Shown here: positions 7,988 through 15,207 of the stretch, piece by piece
Layout: the number at the start of each line of letters is the position of its first letter
Numbering within the stretch: the first letter of the stretch is position 1
Source of the DNA: JBDIAR01 sp039812545
Lineage (GTDB): Bacteria > Actinomycetota > Actinomycetes > Actinomycetales > Dermatophilaceae
Assembly: GCA_039812545.1 (NCBI GenBank)
Contig: JBDIAR010000030.1
Span: 1-22,064 of the forward strand
Direction: 5' to 3'
DNA: 22,064 bases
The notes under the pieces: model-generated
Seen by the model: only the letters and a program-made list of their open reading frames with translations
What the model was told of the DNA's origin: nothing
Database searches by the model: none
Made by a program: the position numbers and the translations under genes

Positions 7988-9084
7988 TCGACGTGTACGG
8001 CTACCTGGGCGCCGCTGATCCGAGCGTGCGTCGTGCGGTGGCGGCGGCCGAGCTGGTCGTCGGTGGGGCGCGGGCGCTCGATGCCTTCGAGGTTGCTGAC
8101 GAGCGGCGGGTCGTCCTCGGTCCGGTCGAGGCCGCCGCTGAGCGACTGCGCGAATGCAATGGCGCCGCAGTCGTTCTCGCCAGCGGTGACCCGCTCTATC
8201 ACGGCATCGTCCGTCGGTTGCGGGCCGCCGGGTTGTCGTGCCGGGTCCATCCGGCGCCGTCGTCGGTGGCCGCCGCCTTCGCCGCGGTGGCACTGCCCTG
8301 GGATGACGCGGTCGTCGTCAGCGCTCACGGACACCTGAACGGCCTCGACACCGCTTTGGCCGTATGCCGGGCGCGGCCCAAGGTCGCCGTTCTCACCGCG
8401 CCGGGTCGCGGGCTTCCCGAACTCGCCGCCGGGCTCGCCGATCTGCCGCGGCACTACGTCCTGGCCGAACGACTGGGCGAGACCGACGAGCGGGTCCGCG
8501 TCCTGGCCGGGGACGAGGCTCTGGACGTGGCGCCGGCCGAACCCAATGTGGTTTTGGTTCTTGCTGATTCGCCGACAGGACTGGCCGCTCTTGGGGTGTC
8601 GCAGGCGATCGGCGGCGGACTCGGTGCCGGGGGCGAGGTGGGGGCCATCGGTCCCGCCGCCGCCCTCATCGCCGGCCGACATCTCCTCGGGCTCGGCGAC
8701 CTGCTCTGGTATGCCGGTCCGATCGGTGCCGACGTGGCGCGAGCGTGCGCCCGGCTCGGTGCCGCGACCTTCGACCTCACGACGGGTCCGCCACCGACGG
8801 CACCGGCTCCTCGCTTGGTCGTCGTCCACGAGTTGGACCGGATCGACGGGGGGCTGCTGGGGACGGGCCCGCGGCTGATCGTGGTGGCCCTGGATGCGGG
8901 CGCTCCCGCGGATGCGGCGCGGCCGACCGAGGGTGCCGATCCCCGACTCGCGTCGAACCCGAACTGGGTCCGCACCGACGACATCGTCACCACGCAGAGC
9001 GTCGGCGACCCGGAGCACGGCATACCGACGCAGACTCACCTGACCACCTGGATCTACCGTGACCGAGCTGGAGAGACGAGATGA
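7984..9084 (+). CDS. cbiE: Cobalt-precorrin-7 C5-methyltransferase CbiE with a degenerate CbiT-like tail
   Basis: Residues 1 to about 200 of this 366-residue protein are a CbiE tetrapyrrole methylase: VYGYLG, VVGGARAL, the VLASGDPLYHGI block, HPAPSSVAAAFAAVALPWDD, SAHGHLNGLD and LAERLGETDERV. CbiE methylates C5 of the corrin ring. A stand-alone CbiE is about 200 residues, so about 165 extra residues follow. In this tail IAGRHLLGLGDLLWYAGPIG (about residues 228-247) parallels the CbiT block TKRHVRATALAYLRPRPGEL plus LWDVGTGAG, but the glycine-rich SAM loop is not intact, and GPRLIVVALD parallels the late CbiT strand GGRLVANAVT. I infer a decayed CbiT half of an ancestral CobL-type (CbiE-CbiT) fusion. 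An intact cbiT is encoded at 14438-15106. Confidence 0.88.
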   Translation: MIDVYGYLGAADPSVRRAVAAAELVVGGARALDAFEVADERRVVLGPVEAAAERLRECNGAAVVLASGDPLYHGIVRRLRAAGLSCRVHPAPSSVAAAFAAVALPWDDAVVVSAHGHLNGLDTALAVCRARPKVAVLTAPGRGLPELAAGLADLPRHYVLAERLGETDERVRVLAGDEALDVAPAEPNVVLVLADSPTGLAALGVSQAIGGGLGAGGEVGAIGPAAALIAGRHLLGLGDLLWYAGPIGADVARACARLGAATFDLTTGPPPTAPAPRLVVVHELDRIDGGLLGTGPRLIVVALDAGAPADAARPTEGADPRLASNPNWVRTDDIVTTQSVGDPEHGIPTQTHLTTWIYRDRAGETR

Positions 9085-10823
9085 GCCAACGCAATTCGCG
9101 GATCGCGCAGGTCCTCGGCGGCGAGGCCAGCCGGGCCCGCGCCGATCAGATCGAGACCGTTCTCGGGGTGCCCACGACGCGCTACGACCCGCCGGCCAGA
9201 CAAGCGCTGCGGCGCGCGTGGGACGAGTCCGACCTCATCATCAGCCACCTCGCGCTCGGGGCGACGACCCGGCTCGTCGCCCCGCTGCTCACCGACAAGC
9301 ACACCGACCCCGGCGTCGTCGTCGTCGACGAGGCCGGCCGGTTCGCCGTGCCGCTGGTGGGCGGACACGCCGGGGGGGCAAACGAATTGGCGCGACAGAT
9401 CGCGGCCGGCCTGGGCGGGATTGCGGTCGTGACCACGGCGACCGACGCCCTCGGCGTCCCGGGGTTGGACACGCTCGGCTGGCCGTGTCACGGCGACGTT
9501 GCCGCCGTCACCAGAGCACTGCTCGACGGGCGCGTGGTGGAGCTGCGCCGCGACTACCGCTGCCCGTTGCCGTCACTACCCCCGAATGTGGTCGAACAGG
9601 CGGCAGATCAGCCGATCGCGGGCCGGATCGTGGTCACCGTCGAGAGCATTGGCACACAGTCGGATTCGGGTTCCGACCTTTCGCCGCCCATCGTCGTGCT
9701 GCATCCGCCGGGGCTGGTGGTCGGCATGGGCTGCAATGCGGGCACCGACGTGGAGCAGCTCGAGACACTGCTGCGCCAGACCCTTGCCGATGCCGGCCTC
9801 GCCGTCGAATCACTCACCGCGATCACGACCATCGACGTGAAGGCCGGGGAAGTCGGACTGCTCCAACTCACTCATCGCCTCGGCATCCCTCTGGTGGACT
9901 ATCCCGCAGCGACCCTGGCCGTCCAGACCGTGCCAAATCCCAGTGCCGTTGTCGCAGGACATGTCGGTTCCCCCAGCGTCGCGGAGGCGTCGGTCCTGGC
10001 ATACGGGGCCGAACTCCTCGTGGGCAAGCAGCGCAGCACCGACGCGACCTGCGCCGTCGGCCTGGTCCCGGCCCGGGGACGGCTCAGCGTCGTCGGTCTC
10101 GGCCCGGGGGCACGGGACCTGTTGACCCCGCGAGCCATCGCGGCGATCCGAGGGGCGAGGTTCGTCGTCGGGTACGCCCCGTATGTACGGCAGGTCCGCG
10201 ACCTGATGCGACCCGGCACCGACGTCCTCGCGTCCCAGATGGGCAGCGAGGAGGAGCGCACCGCTGCGGCGATTTCGCGCGCGAGAGAAGGGGATTCGGT
10301 CGCGTTGGTGTGCTCGGGCGATCCGGCGGTGTATGCCATGGCGAGCCCCGTGCTCGAACAGGGTACCGACGGCATCGACGTCGACGTCATCCCCGGGATC
10401 ACCGCCGGCCTGGCCGCGTCGTCGATCCTCGGCGCTCCGCTCGGCCACGATCACGCGCTGATCTCGTTGTCGGACCTGCATACCGACTGGGCAACCATCG
10501 AATCCCGTTTGGCCGCAGCGGCATCAGGCGACTTCGTGACCGTGCTCTACAACCCGCGCAGCAAGCATCGCCGGGAACATCTGCCGAAGGCTCTGTCGAC
10601 CCTCGGCGAACACCGACCGCCCGCAACGCCGGTCGCGGTCGTCCATCAGGCATACCGGAAGGGGCAAACCGTGACGATGACCACGCTGGAGGCGTTCGAT
10701 CCGGAGGTCGTTGATATGAACTCCCTTGTCATCGTTGGTTCGTCGCGAACGCGCTATGTGACGAGCGGCGGCGGGGAACGGCGCATGGTGACCCCGCGGG
10801 ACTATCGCTGGATGCCGTCATGA
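9081..10823 (+). CDS. cbiGH: Fusion: cobalt-precorrin-5A hydrolase (CbiG) and precorrin-3B C17-methyltransferase (CbiH/CobJ)
   Basis: This 580-residue protein joins two steps. The N-terminal CbiG part (about 1-325) opens the delta-lactone and releases acetaldehyde; it shows LIISHLALGATTRLVAPLL, the hallmark PLVGGHAGGANELARQIA around residues 91-108, VVGMGCNAGTDVEQL, and the C-terminal domain TIDVKAGEVGLLQL. The C-terminal part (about 332-580) is a tetrapyrrole methylase that methylates C17 and contracts the ring: LSVVGLGPGARDLLTPRA, VCSGDPAVYAMASP, VIPGITAGLAASSILGAPLGHD, FVTVLYNPRSKHR. CbiG belongs to the early-cobalt (anaerobic-type) route, so the pair would act consecutively. ATG 9081 overlaps the cbiE stop, with GGAGAG upstream. 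The fusion appears intact. Confidence 0.94.
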   Translation: MSQRNSRIAQVLGGEASRARADQIETVLGVPTTRYDPPARQALRRAWDESDLIISHLALGATTRLVAPLLTDKHTDPGVVVVDEAGRFAVPLVGGHAGGANELARQIAAGLGGIAVVTTATDALGVPGLDTLGWPCHGDVAAVTRALLDGRVVELRRDYRCPLPSLPPNVVEQAADQPIAGRIVVTVESIGTQSDSGSDLSPPIVVLHPPGLVVGMGCNAGTDVEQLETLLRQTLADAGLAVESLTAITTIDVKAGEVGLLQLTHRLGIPLVDYPAATLAVQTVPNPSAVVAGHVGSPSVAEASVLAYGAELLVGKQRSTDATCAVGLVPARGRLSVVGLGPGARDLLTPRAIAAIRGARFVVGYAPYVRQVRDLMRPGTDVLASQMGSEEERTAAAISRAREGDSVALVCSGDPAVYAMASPVLEQGTDGIDVDVIPGITAGLAASSILGAPLGHDHALISLSDLHTDWATIESRLAAAASGDFVTVLYNPRSKHRREHLPKALSTLGEHRPPATPVAVVHQAYRKGQTVTMTTLEAFDPEVVDMNSLVIVGSSRTRYVTSGGGERRMVTPRDYRWMPS

Positions 10824-12082
10824 CCGTGACACCGGGTATGCCGGCAACTCCCCTCGTCGTCGCGGCGCACGGCACCCGCGATCCGGACGGGGTCGCCGCA
10901 TGTGAGGCGCTGGTCGACCGGATCCGCGGGATGCTGCCCGGGGTGGCCGTCCATCTGGGCTATGTCGAACTGGTCGAGCCACCCGTGGAGACTGCGCTGA
11001 TCACGGCGCTCACCGAGCAGGTCGACGCCGGTCTGGAGCCGCACGCCGTCGTCGTTCCCCTCATGGTGGGCACGGGCAATCATGTGCGCAAAGACATTCC
11101 GGCATCGGTGGCTGCCGCGTGTGACGCCGTCCCGGGGGCGCGGGTCGGGTACGGCCGAGCGATCGGGGCCGACCCGCTGTTGCTGGGCGCGGTCCAATCT
11201 CGGATCGAGCAGGCGACGGTGGGCGAGCCCGGGGAAGGGGTGGCGGGAGATCCGCGGGACCTGTCGGTGGTCCTGGTCGGGCGGGGCGCGGCGGTCGCCG
11301 ACGCCAACGCCGACCACGCCCGGCTCGCCCGGTTGCTCTACGAACGGGCCGGGTATGCCCAGGTGGCACCGGCATACGCGCAGGTCACCCGACCCAGCAT
11401 CCCCGAGGCGCTGGGGATGCTGGCGGCGAGCGGTGCGAAGAATCTCGTCGTCGCACCGTGCTACCTGCTGCCCGGGCTGCTGAGGACCTGGACGCGGCAG
11501 CAGGTGGAGGCTTGGGCGGCAACGCATCCGGACGTGAGGGTGCGATTGGCCGAGGTGCTCGGCGACTGCCCCGAGCTGGCGACCATCGTGGTCGAACGCT
11601 ACCGGGAGGCCGCCGACGACCCTCCGGCAGAGGAGGGTTCGCCGGTCTACCTGACCGGGTTGGCGCTGCGCGGTCGGGATGTGTTGGTGGTCGGCGCCGG
11701 CCATGTCGCCGACCGACGGGTGCCTCGGCTCTTGGCGGCCGGCGCCCGGGTTCGGTTGGTATCGCCCACGATCAGCGTCAGCCTGCGGCGGCGGCTCGGG
11801 GAGGGGCTGGTGTGGGAGCAGCGCGGGTTCGACGAGGGCGACGTCGACGGGGCGTGGTTCGTCATGGCGCTGACCAACGATCCGGCGGTCAACGCGGCGG
11901 TGACCGCGTCGGCCCACGAGCGTCGGGTGTTCTGCGTCCGGGCCGACGCGGCTCGGGAGGGCAGTGCCTGGACACCGGCGGTGGCCGGTTCTGGCGGGTT
12001 GACCGTTGGGGTGGTGGGCAATCGGGATCCACGGCGTTCGGTCGCGGTCCGCGACGCGCTGCTGCGGATCCTGCACGGCTGA
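10820..12082 (+). CDS. cbiX: Fusion: sirohydrochlorin cobaltochelatase (CbiX) and precorrin-2 dehydrogenase (SirC-like)
   Basis: This 420-residue protein carries a two-repeat CbiX chelatase (about 1-265) that inserts cobalt into sirohydrochlorin, and a SirC/CysG-N-like NAD-dependent dehydrogenase (about 275-420) that makes sirohydrochlorin from precorrin-2. In CbiX, VVAAHGTRDPDG supplies His17 and VGTGNHVRKDIP supplies His88, the expected metal-site histidines; the second repeat begins at DLSVVLVGRG. In the dehydrogenase, LRGRDVLVVGAGHVADRRVP is the Rossmann motif and FVMALTNDPAVNAAV the matching strand. The C-terminal domain of SirC seems shortened. The fusion couples oxidation and chelation, the first committed steps of the early-cobalt pathway. 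It is the last gene of the riboswitch-1 operon, and its stop is followed by a hairpin. Confidence 0.92.
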   Translation: MTVTPGMPATPLVVAAHGTRDPDGVAACEALVDRIRGMLPGVAVHLGYVELVEPPVETALITALTEQVDAGLEPHAVVVPLMVGTGNHVRKDIPASVAAACDAVPGARVGYGRAIGADPLLLGAVQSRIEQATVGEPGEGVAGDPRDLSVVLVGRGAAVADANADHARLARLLYERAGYAQVAPAYAQVTRPSIPEALGMLAASGAKNLVVAPCYLLPGLLRTWTRQQVEAWAATHPDVRVRLAEVLGDCPELATIVVERYREAADDPPAEEGSPVYLTGLALRGRDVLVVGAGHVADRRVPRLLAAGARVRLVSPTISVSLRRRLGEGLVWEQRGFDEGDVDGAWFVMALTNDPAVNAAVTASAHERRVFCVRADAAREGSAWTPAVAGSGGLTVGVVGNRDPRRSVAVRDALLRILHG

Positions 12083-12106
12083 GACCTCTGAGCCGCTCCC
12101 CTAACA

Positions 12107-12159
12107 CCGGGTGGAGGTAATAGTGGGCGCTACGAGCAGCCGGTTTTACCTCCACCCGG
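12107..12159. terminator. Long hairpin between convergent cbiX and cbiD (probable bidirectional terminator)
   Basis: CCGGGTGGAGGTAA at 12107-12120 is matched perfectly by its reverse complement at 12146-12159, giving a 14-bp stem. The 25-base loop contains a second short stem (GGC-GCT against AGC-a-GCC). There is no U-run, common for GC-rich Actinomycetota terminators. The right arm includes the TAA stop and last codons of cbiD; the left arm begins 25 bases after the cbiX stop. Confidence 0.75.
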
Positions 12160-13345
12160 GGGTGGGGCCGGCGACGGTGGTGGGGCCGGCGACGGTGGCG
12201 GTGGGGGCGCGGCCGACGATCTGGCCGGTGCGGTCGATGCAGACGACGTCGACGGCGACCGGGGCGCCGGCGAGGACTCGCAGTGCCTGGTCGCGGGCCG
12301 CGACCGCCACCAGGTCGCCCAGTGGCACCCCGTGCGCGCCGGCCCGGGTGAGCGCGTCGAGTGCCGTGGTCGCGGCCCGAATGTCTTGGACGGCAGGGGG
12401 ATTCGCTCCCGAGCCCGCGGCCAACCCGGCCAGGTGACCGACGTCGACACCGGAGCGTGCGGAGTGCAGGTCGAGATGTCCGGAGGCGAGCTTGGACACC
12501 TTGGCGAACCCCCCGCATACGGTCAGCCGCGGCACCGGATGGCGACGCAGATAGGTCAGCACCGCCCCGGCGAAGTCACCCATGTCGATCAGCGCCACGT
12601 CGTCCAGGCCATGGAGCCGGCGCGCCGTCGCCTCCGACGTCGAACCGGTACACGCCGCAACATGTTCCACGCCGCTGGCCCGGGCCACGTCGACCCCGCG
12701 GCGGATGGCGTCGATCCACGCCGAACACGAATACGGCACGACGACGCCGGTGGTGCCGAGGATCGACAGCCCGCCGACGATGCCGAGCCGCGGGTTCAAG
12801 GTGCGCGCGGCGAGCGCCTCACCACCGTCGACGCCGACCTCGACATTCGCGTCGACCTGCCCCGCGGGATCGACGGGCCAACCCAATTCGACTGCAGCCG
12901 CAACGAGATTGGCGACAATCATCGCCCGCGGCGCCGGGTTGACGGCCGGTTCGCCGACGGGCAGCGGCAGACCGGGCCGGGTCACGACGCCCACCCCCGG
13001 GCCCGCCGAGAAGGTCGTCCCAGTGCCGGGCGCCGTATGCCGGACGCGCACCCGGACGACGGCGCCGTGCGTCACGTCGGGGTCGTCCCCGGCGTCCTTG
13101 GTGACGGCGGCCATCGACGTCCCGTCAGGCAGAATCGCGTAGTCGGTGAGCGCGAACGCCGGACGCCGGTCGCCGGGAAGCTCGACGGTCACCGGGTCCG
13201 GCGGATCACCCGCGACCAGCGCCACCCACGCAGCCCGTGCGGCCGCAGTCGCGCAGGCCCCCGTGGTCCAGCCCGGCCGGAGTCCCGACGTGGCCAGCTG
13301 CCCCGCCCGACCGCCTGCTCGGGGACCCGCCCGCCCACCGGTCAT
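12146..13345 (-). CDS. cbiD: Cobalt-precorrin-5B C1-methyltransferase
   Basis: This 399-residue enzyme methylates C1 of the corrin precursor with SAM in the early-cobalt pathway; the aerobic route does not use it. Evidence: LRPGWTTGACATAAARAAW at about residues 22-40 (CbiD signature), TKDAGDDPDVTHG, the NPAPRAMI block, LGIVGGLSILGTTGVVVPYS, and VCGGFAKVSKLASGHLDLHS. The ATG at 13345 overlaps the cbiC stop by 4 bases (ATGA), so cbiC-cbiD form an operon transcribed leftward. The final residues include a repeated VAGPT encoded by an 18-bp tandem duplication, and the stop codon lies inside a strong hairpin. Length is a little above the usual 360-380 because of the Gly/Arg-rich N-terminus and repeated C-terminus. 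Confidence 0.94.
   Translation of the reverse strand: MTGGRAGPRAGGRAGQLATSGLRPGWTTGACATAAARAAWVALVAGDPPDPVTVELPGDRRPAFALTDYAILPDGTSMAAVTKDAGDDPDVTHGAVVRVRVRHTAPGTGTTFSAGPGVGVVTRPGLPLPVGEPAVNPAPRAMIVANLVAAAVELGWPVDPAGQVDANVEVGVDGGEALAARTLNPRLGIVGGLSILGTTGVVVPYSCSAWIDAIRRGVDVARASGVEHVAACTGSTSEATARRLHGLDDVALIDMGDFAGAVLTYLRRHPVPRLTVCGGFAKVSKLASGHLDLHSARSGVDVGHLAGLAAGSGANPPAVQDIRAATTALDALTRAGAHGVPLGDLVAVAARDQALRVLAGAPVAVDVVCIDRTGQIVGRAPTATVAGPTTVAGPTPGWR
12161..12196. repeat. Two 18-bp tandem copies at the cbiD 3' end
   Basis: GGTGGGGCCGGCGACGGT occurs twice in direct succession (12161-12178 and 12179-12196). The copies encode a duplicated T-V-A-G-P-T in the last residues of CbiD, outside the conserved enzyme core. 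Confidence 0.9.
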
Positions 13346-13977
13346 TCGGCCTCACTGGCGGTCGCGTTGACCGCGGCACAGGTCACGGCGCTGCCACCGC
13401 GACGCCCCCGCACGACGAGATACTCCACGCCGAGCCCGGATTCGACGAGAGCCGCCTTCGCCTCGGCCGCGCCGACGAAACCCACCGGGATCCCGAACAC
13501 CGCCGCCGGCGCGCGTCCCGGATCCTCCTCGATCACCTCGAGCAGCCGGAACAACGCGGTCGGCGCGTTCCCGATCGCGACCACCGCCCCGGCCAGCCGC
13601 GGGCGCCACAAGTCAACGGCCGCAGCGGTTTTCGTGGTACCCAAGTCCTGCGCAAGGGATGCCAACGCCGGATCGCCGAGATGGCATACGACCTCGTTGT
13701 CGGCCGGCAGCCGCGACCGGATGATGCCCGTCGCCACCATCGTCGAATCGCAGAGGATCGGGGCCCCGGCCAGCAACGCGGTCCGCGCGGCGGCCACGAC
13801 GCCGGGGGTGAAGACGATGTCGTCGGCGAGGTCGGGCTGCCCGGCGGCGTGGATCATCCGCACGGCCACGCGCTCGACATCGGCGGGGAAGCGGGCCAGA
13901 TCGGCCTCGGCCCGGATGATCCGGAACGACTCACGGTAGATGTCCGCGCCGTCCCGCCGATAGTCGTATGCCGTCAT
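13342..13977 (-). CDS. cbiC: Cobalt-precorrin-8 methylmutase (CbiC/CobH)
   Basis: This 211-residue enzyme moves the methyl group from C11 to C12 to give (cobalt-)hydrogenobyrinate. Typical segments: YRRDGADIYRESFRIIRAEADLARF at the N-terminus, VRMIHAAGQPDLADDI, ILCDSTMVATGI, and PAAVFGIPVGFVGAAEAK. With the start at 13977 the proton-transfer His in RMIHA is residue 43, the same number as the catalytic His of Paracoccus/Pseudomonas denitrificans CobH. GAGGA also lies 8 bases upstream of that ATG, so I prefer it over the ATG at 13998, which would add 7 residues. It is the first gene of the leftward cbiC-cbiD unit. Confidence 0.93.
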   Translation of the reverse strand: MTAYDYRRDGADIYRESFRIIRAEADLARFPADVERVAVRMIHAAGQPDLADDIVFTPGVVAAARTALLAGAPILCDSTMVATGIIRSRLPADNEVVCHLGDPALASLAQDLGTTKTAAAVDLWRPRLAGAVVAIGNAPTALFRLLEVIEEDPGRAPAAVFGIPVGFVGAAEAKAALVESGLGVEYLVVRGRRGGSAVTCAAVNATASEAE

Positions 13978-14125
13978 CGTCGCCGTCCTCGTCGCCATTG
14001 GTCACGCTCTTGTGGAGCCGTCGAATCTCGTTGTGTCGCAGCACTACTCGCAAGCCGACGCGATGCCGGGTGGGAGGGAGCGGCGCACGGGGACCACGCT
14101 ACCGGCAAATCCCCGCGTGGCCGCC

Positions 14126-14140
14126 CGTCGTGCGAGAATG
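14126..14140 (+). promoter_or_regulatory. Promoter-like box upstream of riboswitch 2
   Basis: CGTCGTGCGAGAATG matches the box before riboswitch 1 at 13 of 15 positions. Read as an extended -10 it is TGC plus GAGAAT, sharing four of six bases with TATAAT. It supports a rightward transcript starting just downstream. The preceding 13978-14125, upstream of cbiC, shows no other feature I can identify. Confidence 0.4.
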
Positions 14141-14320
14141 ACGGCAACCCCACCCTGCCCGGGAGAGGAAGCCGGGAACAGCCGGCACGGTCGCGCCACT
14201 GTGGACGGCCGCCAGGATCTGCCGATCCGTGGCGGGCCGGAAGTCAGGAACTCGCATGTCTACGGACATCCCGGGACGGGAACGCTCGATCGGGACGCGC
14301 CATCCCGAGAAGGAGTCGAC
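14141..14320 (+). promoter_or_regulatory. Cobalamin riboswitch 2, facing right, without an evident cognate gene
   Basis: The aptamer blocks are clear on the plus strand: GGAAGCCGGGAACAGCCGGC near 14167-14186, ACGGTCGCGCCACTGTGGA at about 14187-14205, and AAGTCAGGAACTC at 14241-14253. The platform that follows can form competing short hairpins (TCCCG/CGGGA near 14269-14281, and TCGGGA/TCCCGA near 14289-14308) just before a good Shine-Dalgarno AAGGAG (14310-14315) and an ATG at 14321. This looks like a translational switch. Yet the reading frame after that ATG is not a recognisable protein and soon runs antisense to cbiT. The next sense gene, cobO, begins about 890 bases beyond that ATG. Confidence 0.85.
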
Positions 14321-14437
14321 ATGCCCGTCGCGCTCAGCCCTCGCGGCCGAGGCAGCACCGACCCTGCTGTCGACGTTCAACACGTCGACCTCCGGCGGTC
14401 GGGCCCCAGCCCCTGCCGGTCAGGCAGCCCCTACTGG
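14321..14437 (+). other. Possible remnant of the riboswitch-2 gene (unrecognised open frame)
   Basis: An ATG at 14321 with AAGGAG 5 bases upstream opens a frame beginning MPVALSPRGRGSTD. It has no stop before 14438 and would then continue antisense through all of cbiT to 15211, which is not credible as coding. I recognise no family in any of the three forward frames. A 7-bp hairpin GTCGACG/CGTCGAC (14369-14389, loop 7) and a weaker CTGCC/GGCAG hairpin (14413-14427) lie here; the latter could help end cbiT transcription from the other side. Alternatives: a B12-regulated small peptide, a small RNA, or the stump of a lost cobalt-transport gene. Confidence 0.25.
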
Positions 14438-15106
14438 TCAGGCCTCCTCGATCGGCGCGCGGTCGTTCCGCTCCCGGACAGCGGCCCACTGGACCACGGC
14501 GCGGGCGGGGCGCCAACCGAGCAGCGAACCCAGCGGTTCGGCGGTCTCGACGGCGATCCGGGTGAGCGATCCGCCCCAGCGCCGGTATGCCGACACGAGC
14601 GTCTCTTCGGAGTCGATCGTAACGCTGTGCGCGACCAGCCGACCGCGGGGCGGGAGGACTCCCCAACAGGTGGCGAGGAGTTCGGCCGCGATGCCGCCGC
14701 CGAAGAAGACGGCGTCGGGGCGGGGCAGGTCCGCGAGCAGGGTGTCCGCCGCGCCGAGGGCGATGGTGACGGATTCTGGGGCGGCCAGGGCCGCGGCATT
14801 CCGGCGAGCGCGGGCCGCCCGGTCCGGGTCGCGTTCCAGGCCGATCGCGCGGGCTCCGGCGGCGGCGCGGGCCCACTCGATCGCGATCGAACCGGCCCCC
14901 GTGCCCACATCCCAGAGCAATTCGCCCGGTCGCGGTCGCAGATAGGCCAGGGCCGTCGCCCGCACATGCCGCTTGGTGATCAGGCCGTCGTGCTCGAATG
15001 CGTCGTCCGGAAGTCCGGGCGCGCAGCCGAATCGGTCGCCCTGGTGGCCGCTGCTGCCGTGGTCGGCGCCCACCGTCGCGGCGTCAGGGTCCTGGGCGGA
15101 GGTCAC
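14438..15106 (-). CDS. cbiT: Cobalt-precorrin-6B C15-methyltransferase (decarboxylating), CbiT
   Basis: This 222-residue class I SAM methyltransferase methylates C15 and decarboxylates the C12 acetate side chain of (cobalt-)precorrin-6B. Evidence: FEHDGLITKRHVRATALAYL, the SAM loop LLWDVGTGAGSIAIEWA around residues 60-76, GLERDPDRAARARRNAAAL, PDAVFFGGG and GRLVAHSVTIDSEETL, all typical of CbiT and the CobL C-terminal half. The GTG at 15106 is chosen because TACGCT, a TANNNT -10 hexamer, ends 6 bases upstream. This suggests a leaderless message, and no Shine-Dalgarno is present. It stands alone on the minus strand, divergent from cobO. Its presence as a separate gene matches the degenerate CbiT-like tail on CbiE. 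Confidence 0.9.
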   Translation of the reverse strand: MTSAQDPDAATVGADHGSSGHQGDRFGCAPGLPDDAFEHDGLITKRHVRATALAYLRPRPGELLWDVGTGAGSIAIEWARAAAGARAIGLERDPDRAARARRNAAALAAPESVTIALGAADTLLADLPRPDAVFFGGGIAAELLATCWGVLPPRGRLVAHSVTIDSEETLVSAYRRWGGSLTRIAVETAEPLGSLLGWRPARAVVQWAAVRERNDRAPIEEA

Positions 15107-15112
15107 CCGCGA

Positions 15113-15118
15113 AGCGTA
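15113..15118 (-). promoter_or_regulatory. -10 box for a leaderless cbiT transcript
   Basis: On the minus strand TACGCT fits the actinobacterial TANNNT -10 pattern, and exactly 6 bases separate it from the GTG start. Transcription would then begin at or next to the start codon. A weak -35 (CTCGAC, minus strand, 15136-15141) lies 17 bases further upstream and overlaps the palindrome at 15138-15157. Confidence 0.5.
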
Positions 15119-15137
15119 GCGAGGTCGGGGCGGTCGT

Positions 15138-15157
15138 CGAGAGTCCCGGGACTCTCG
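15138..15157. promoter_or_regulatory. Perfect 20-bp palindrome between divergent cbiT and cobO (candidate operator)
   Basis: CGAGAGTCCCGGGACTCTCG equals its own reverse complement over all 20 bases. It lies in the 101-bp divergent region, 31 bases upstream of the cbiT start and 50 bases upstream of the cobO start, and overlaps the possible cbiT -35. A loop-free perfect palindrome between divergent genes suggests a dimeric regulator site rather than a terminator. The regulator is unknown. Confidence 0.6.
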
Positions 15158-15207
15158 GGTATCCCCGCGACGTCGGGTACCACGCCGAGGCGAGGCGGGA
15201 GCGTGCG

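Noticed and set aside
12332..14565. Long plus-strand open frames opposite cbiD and cbiC
   Set aside because: Their composition is that of antisense frames, while the minus strand encodes complete CbiD and CbiC with diagnostic motifs.
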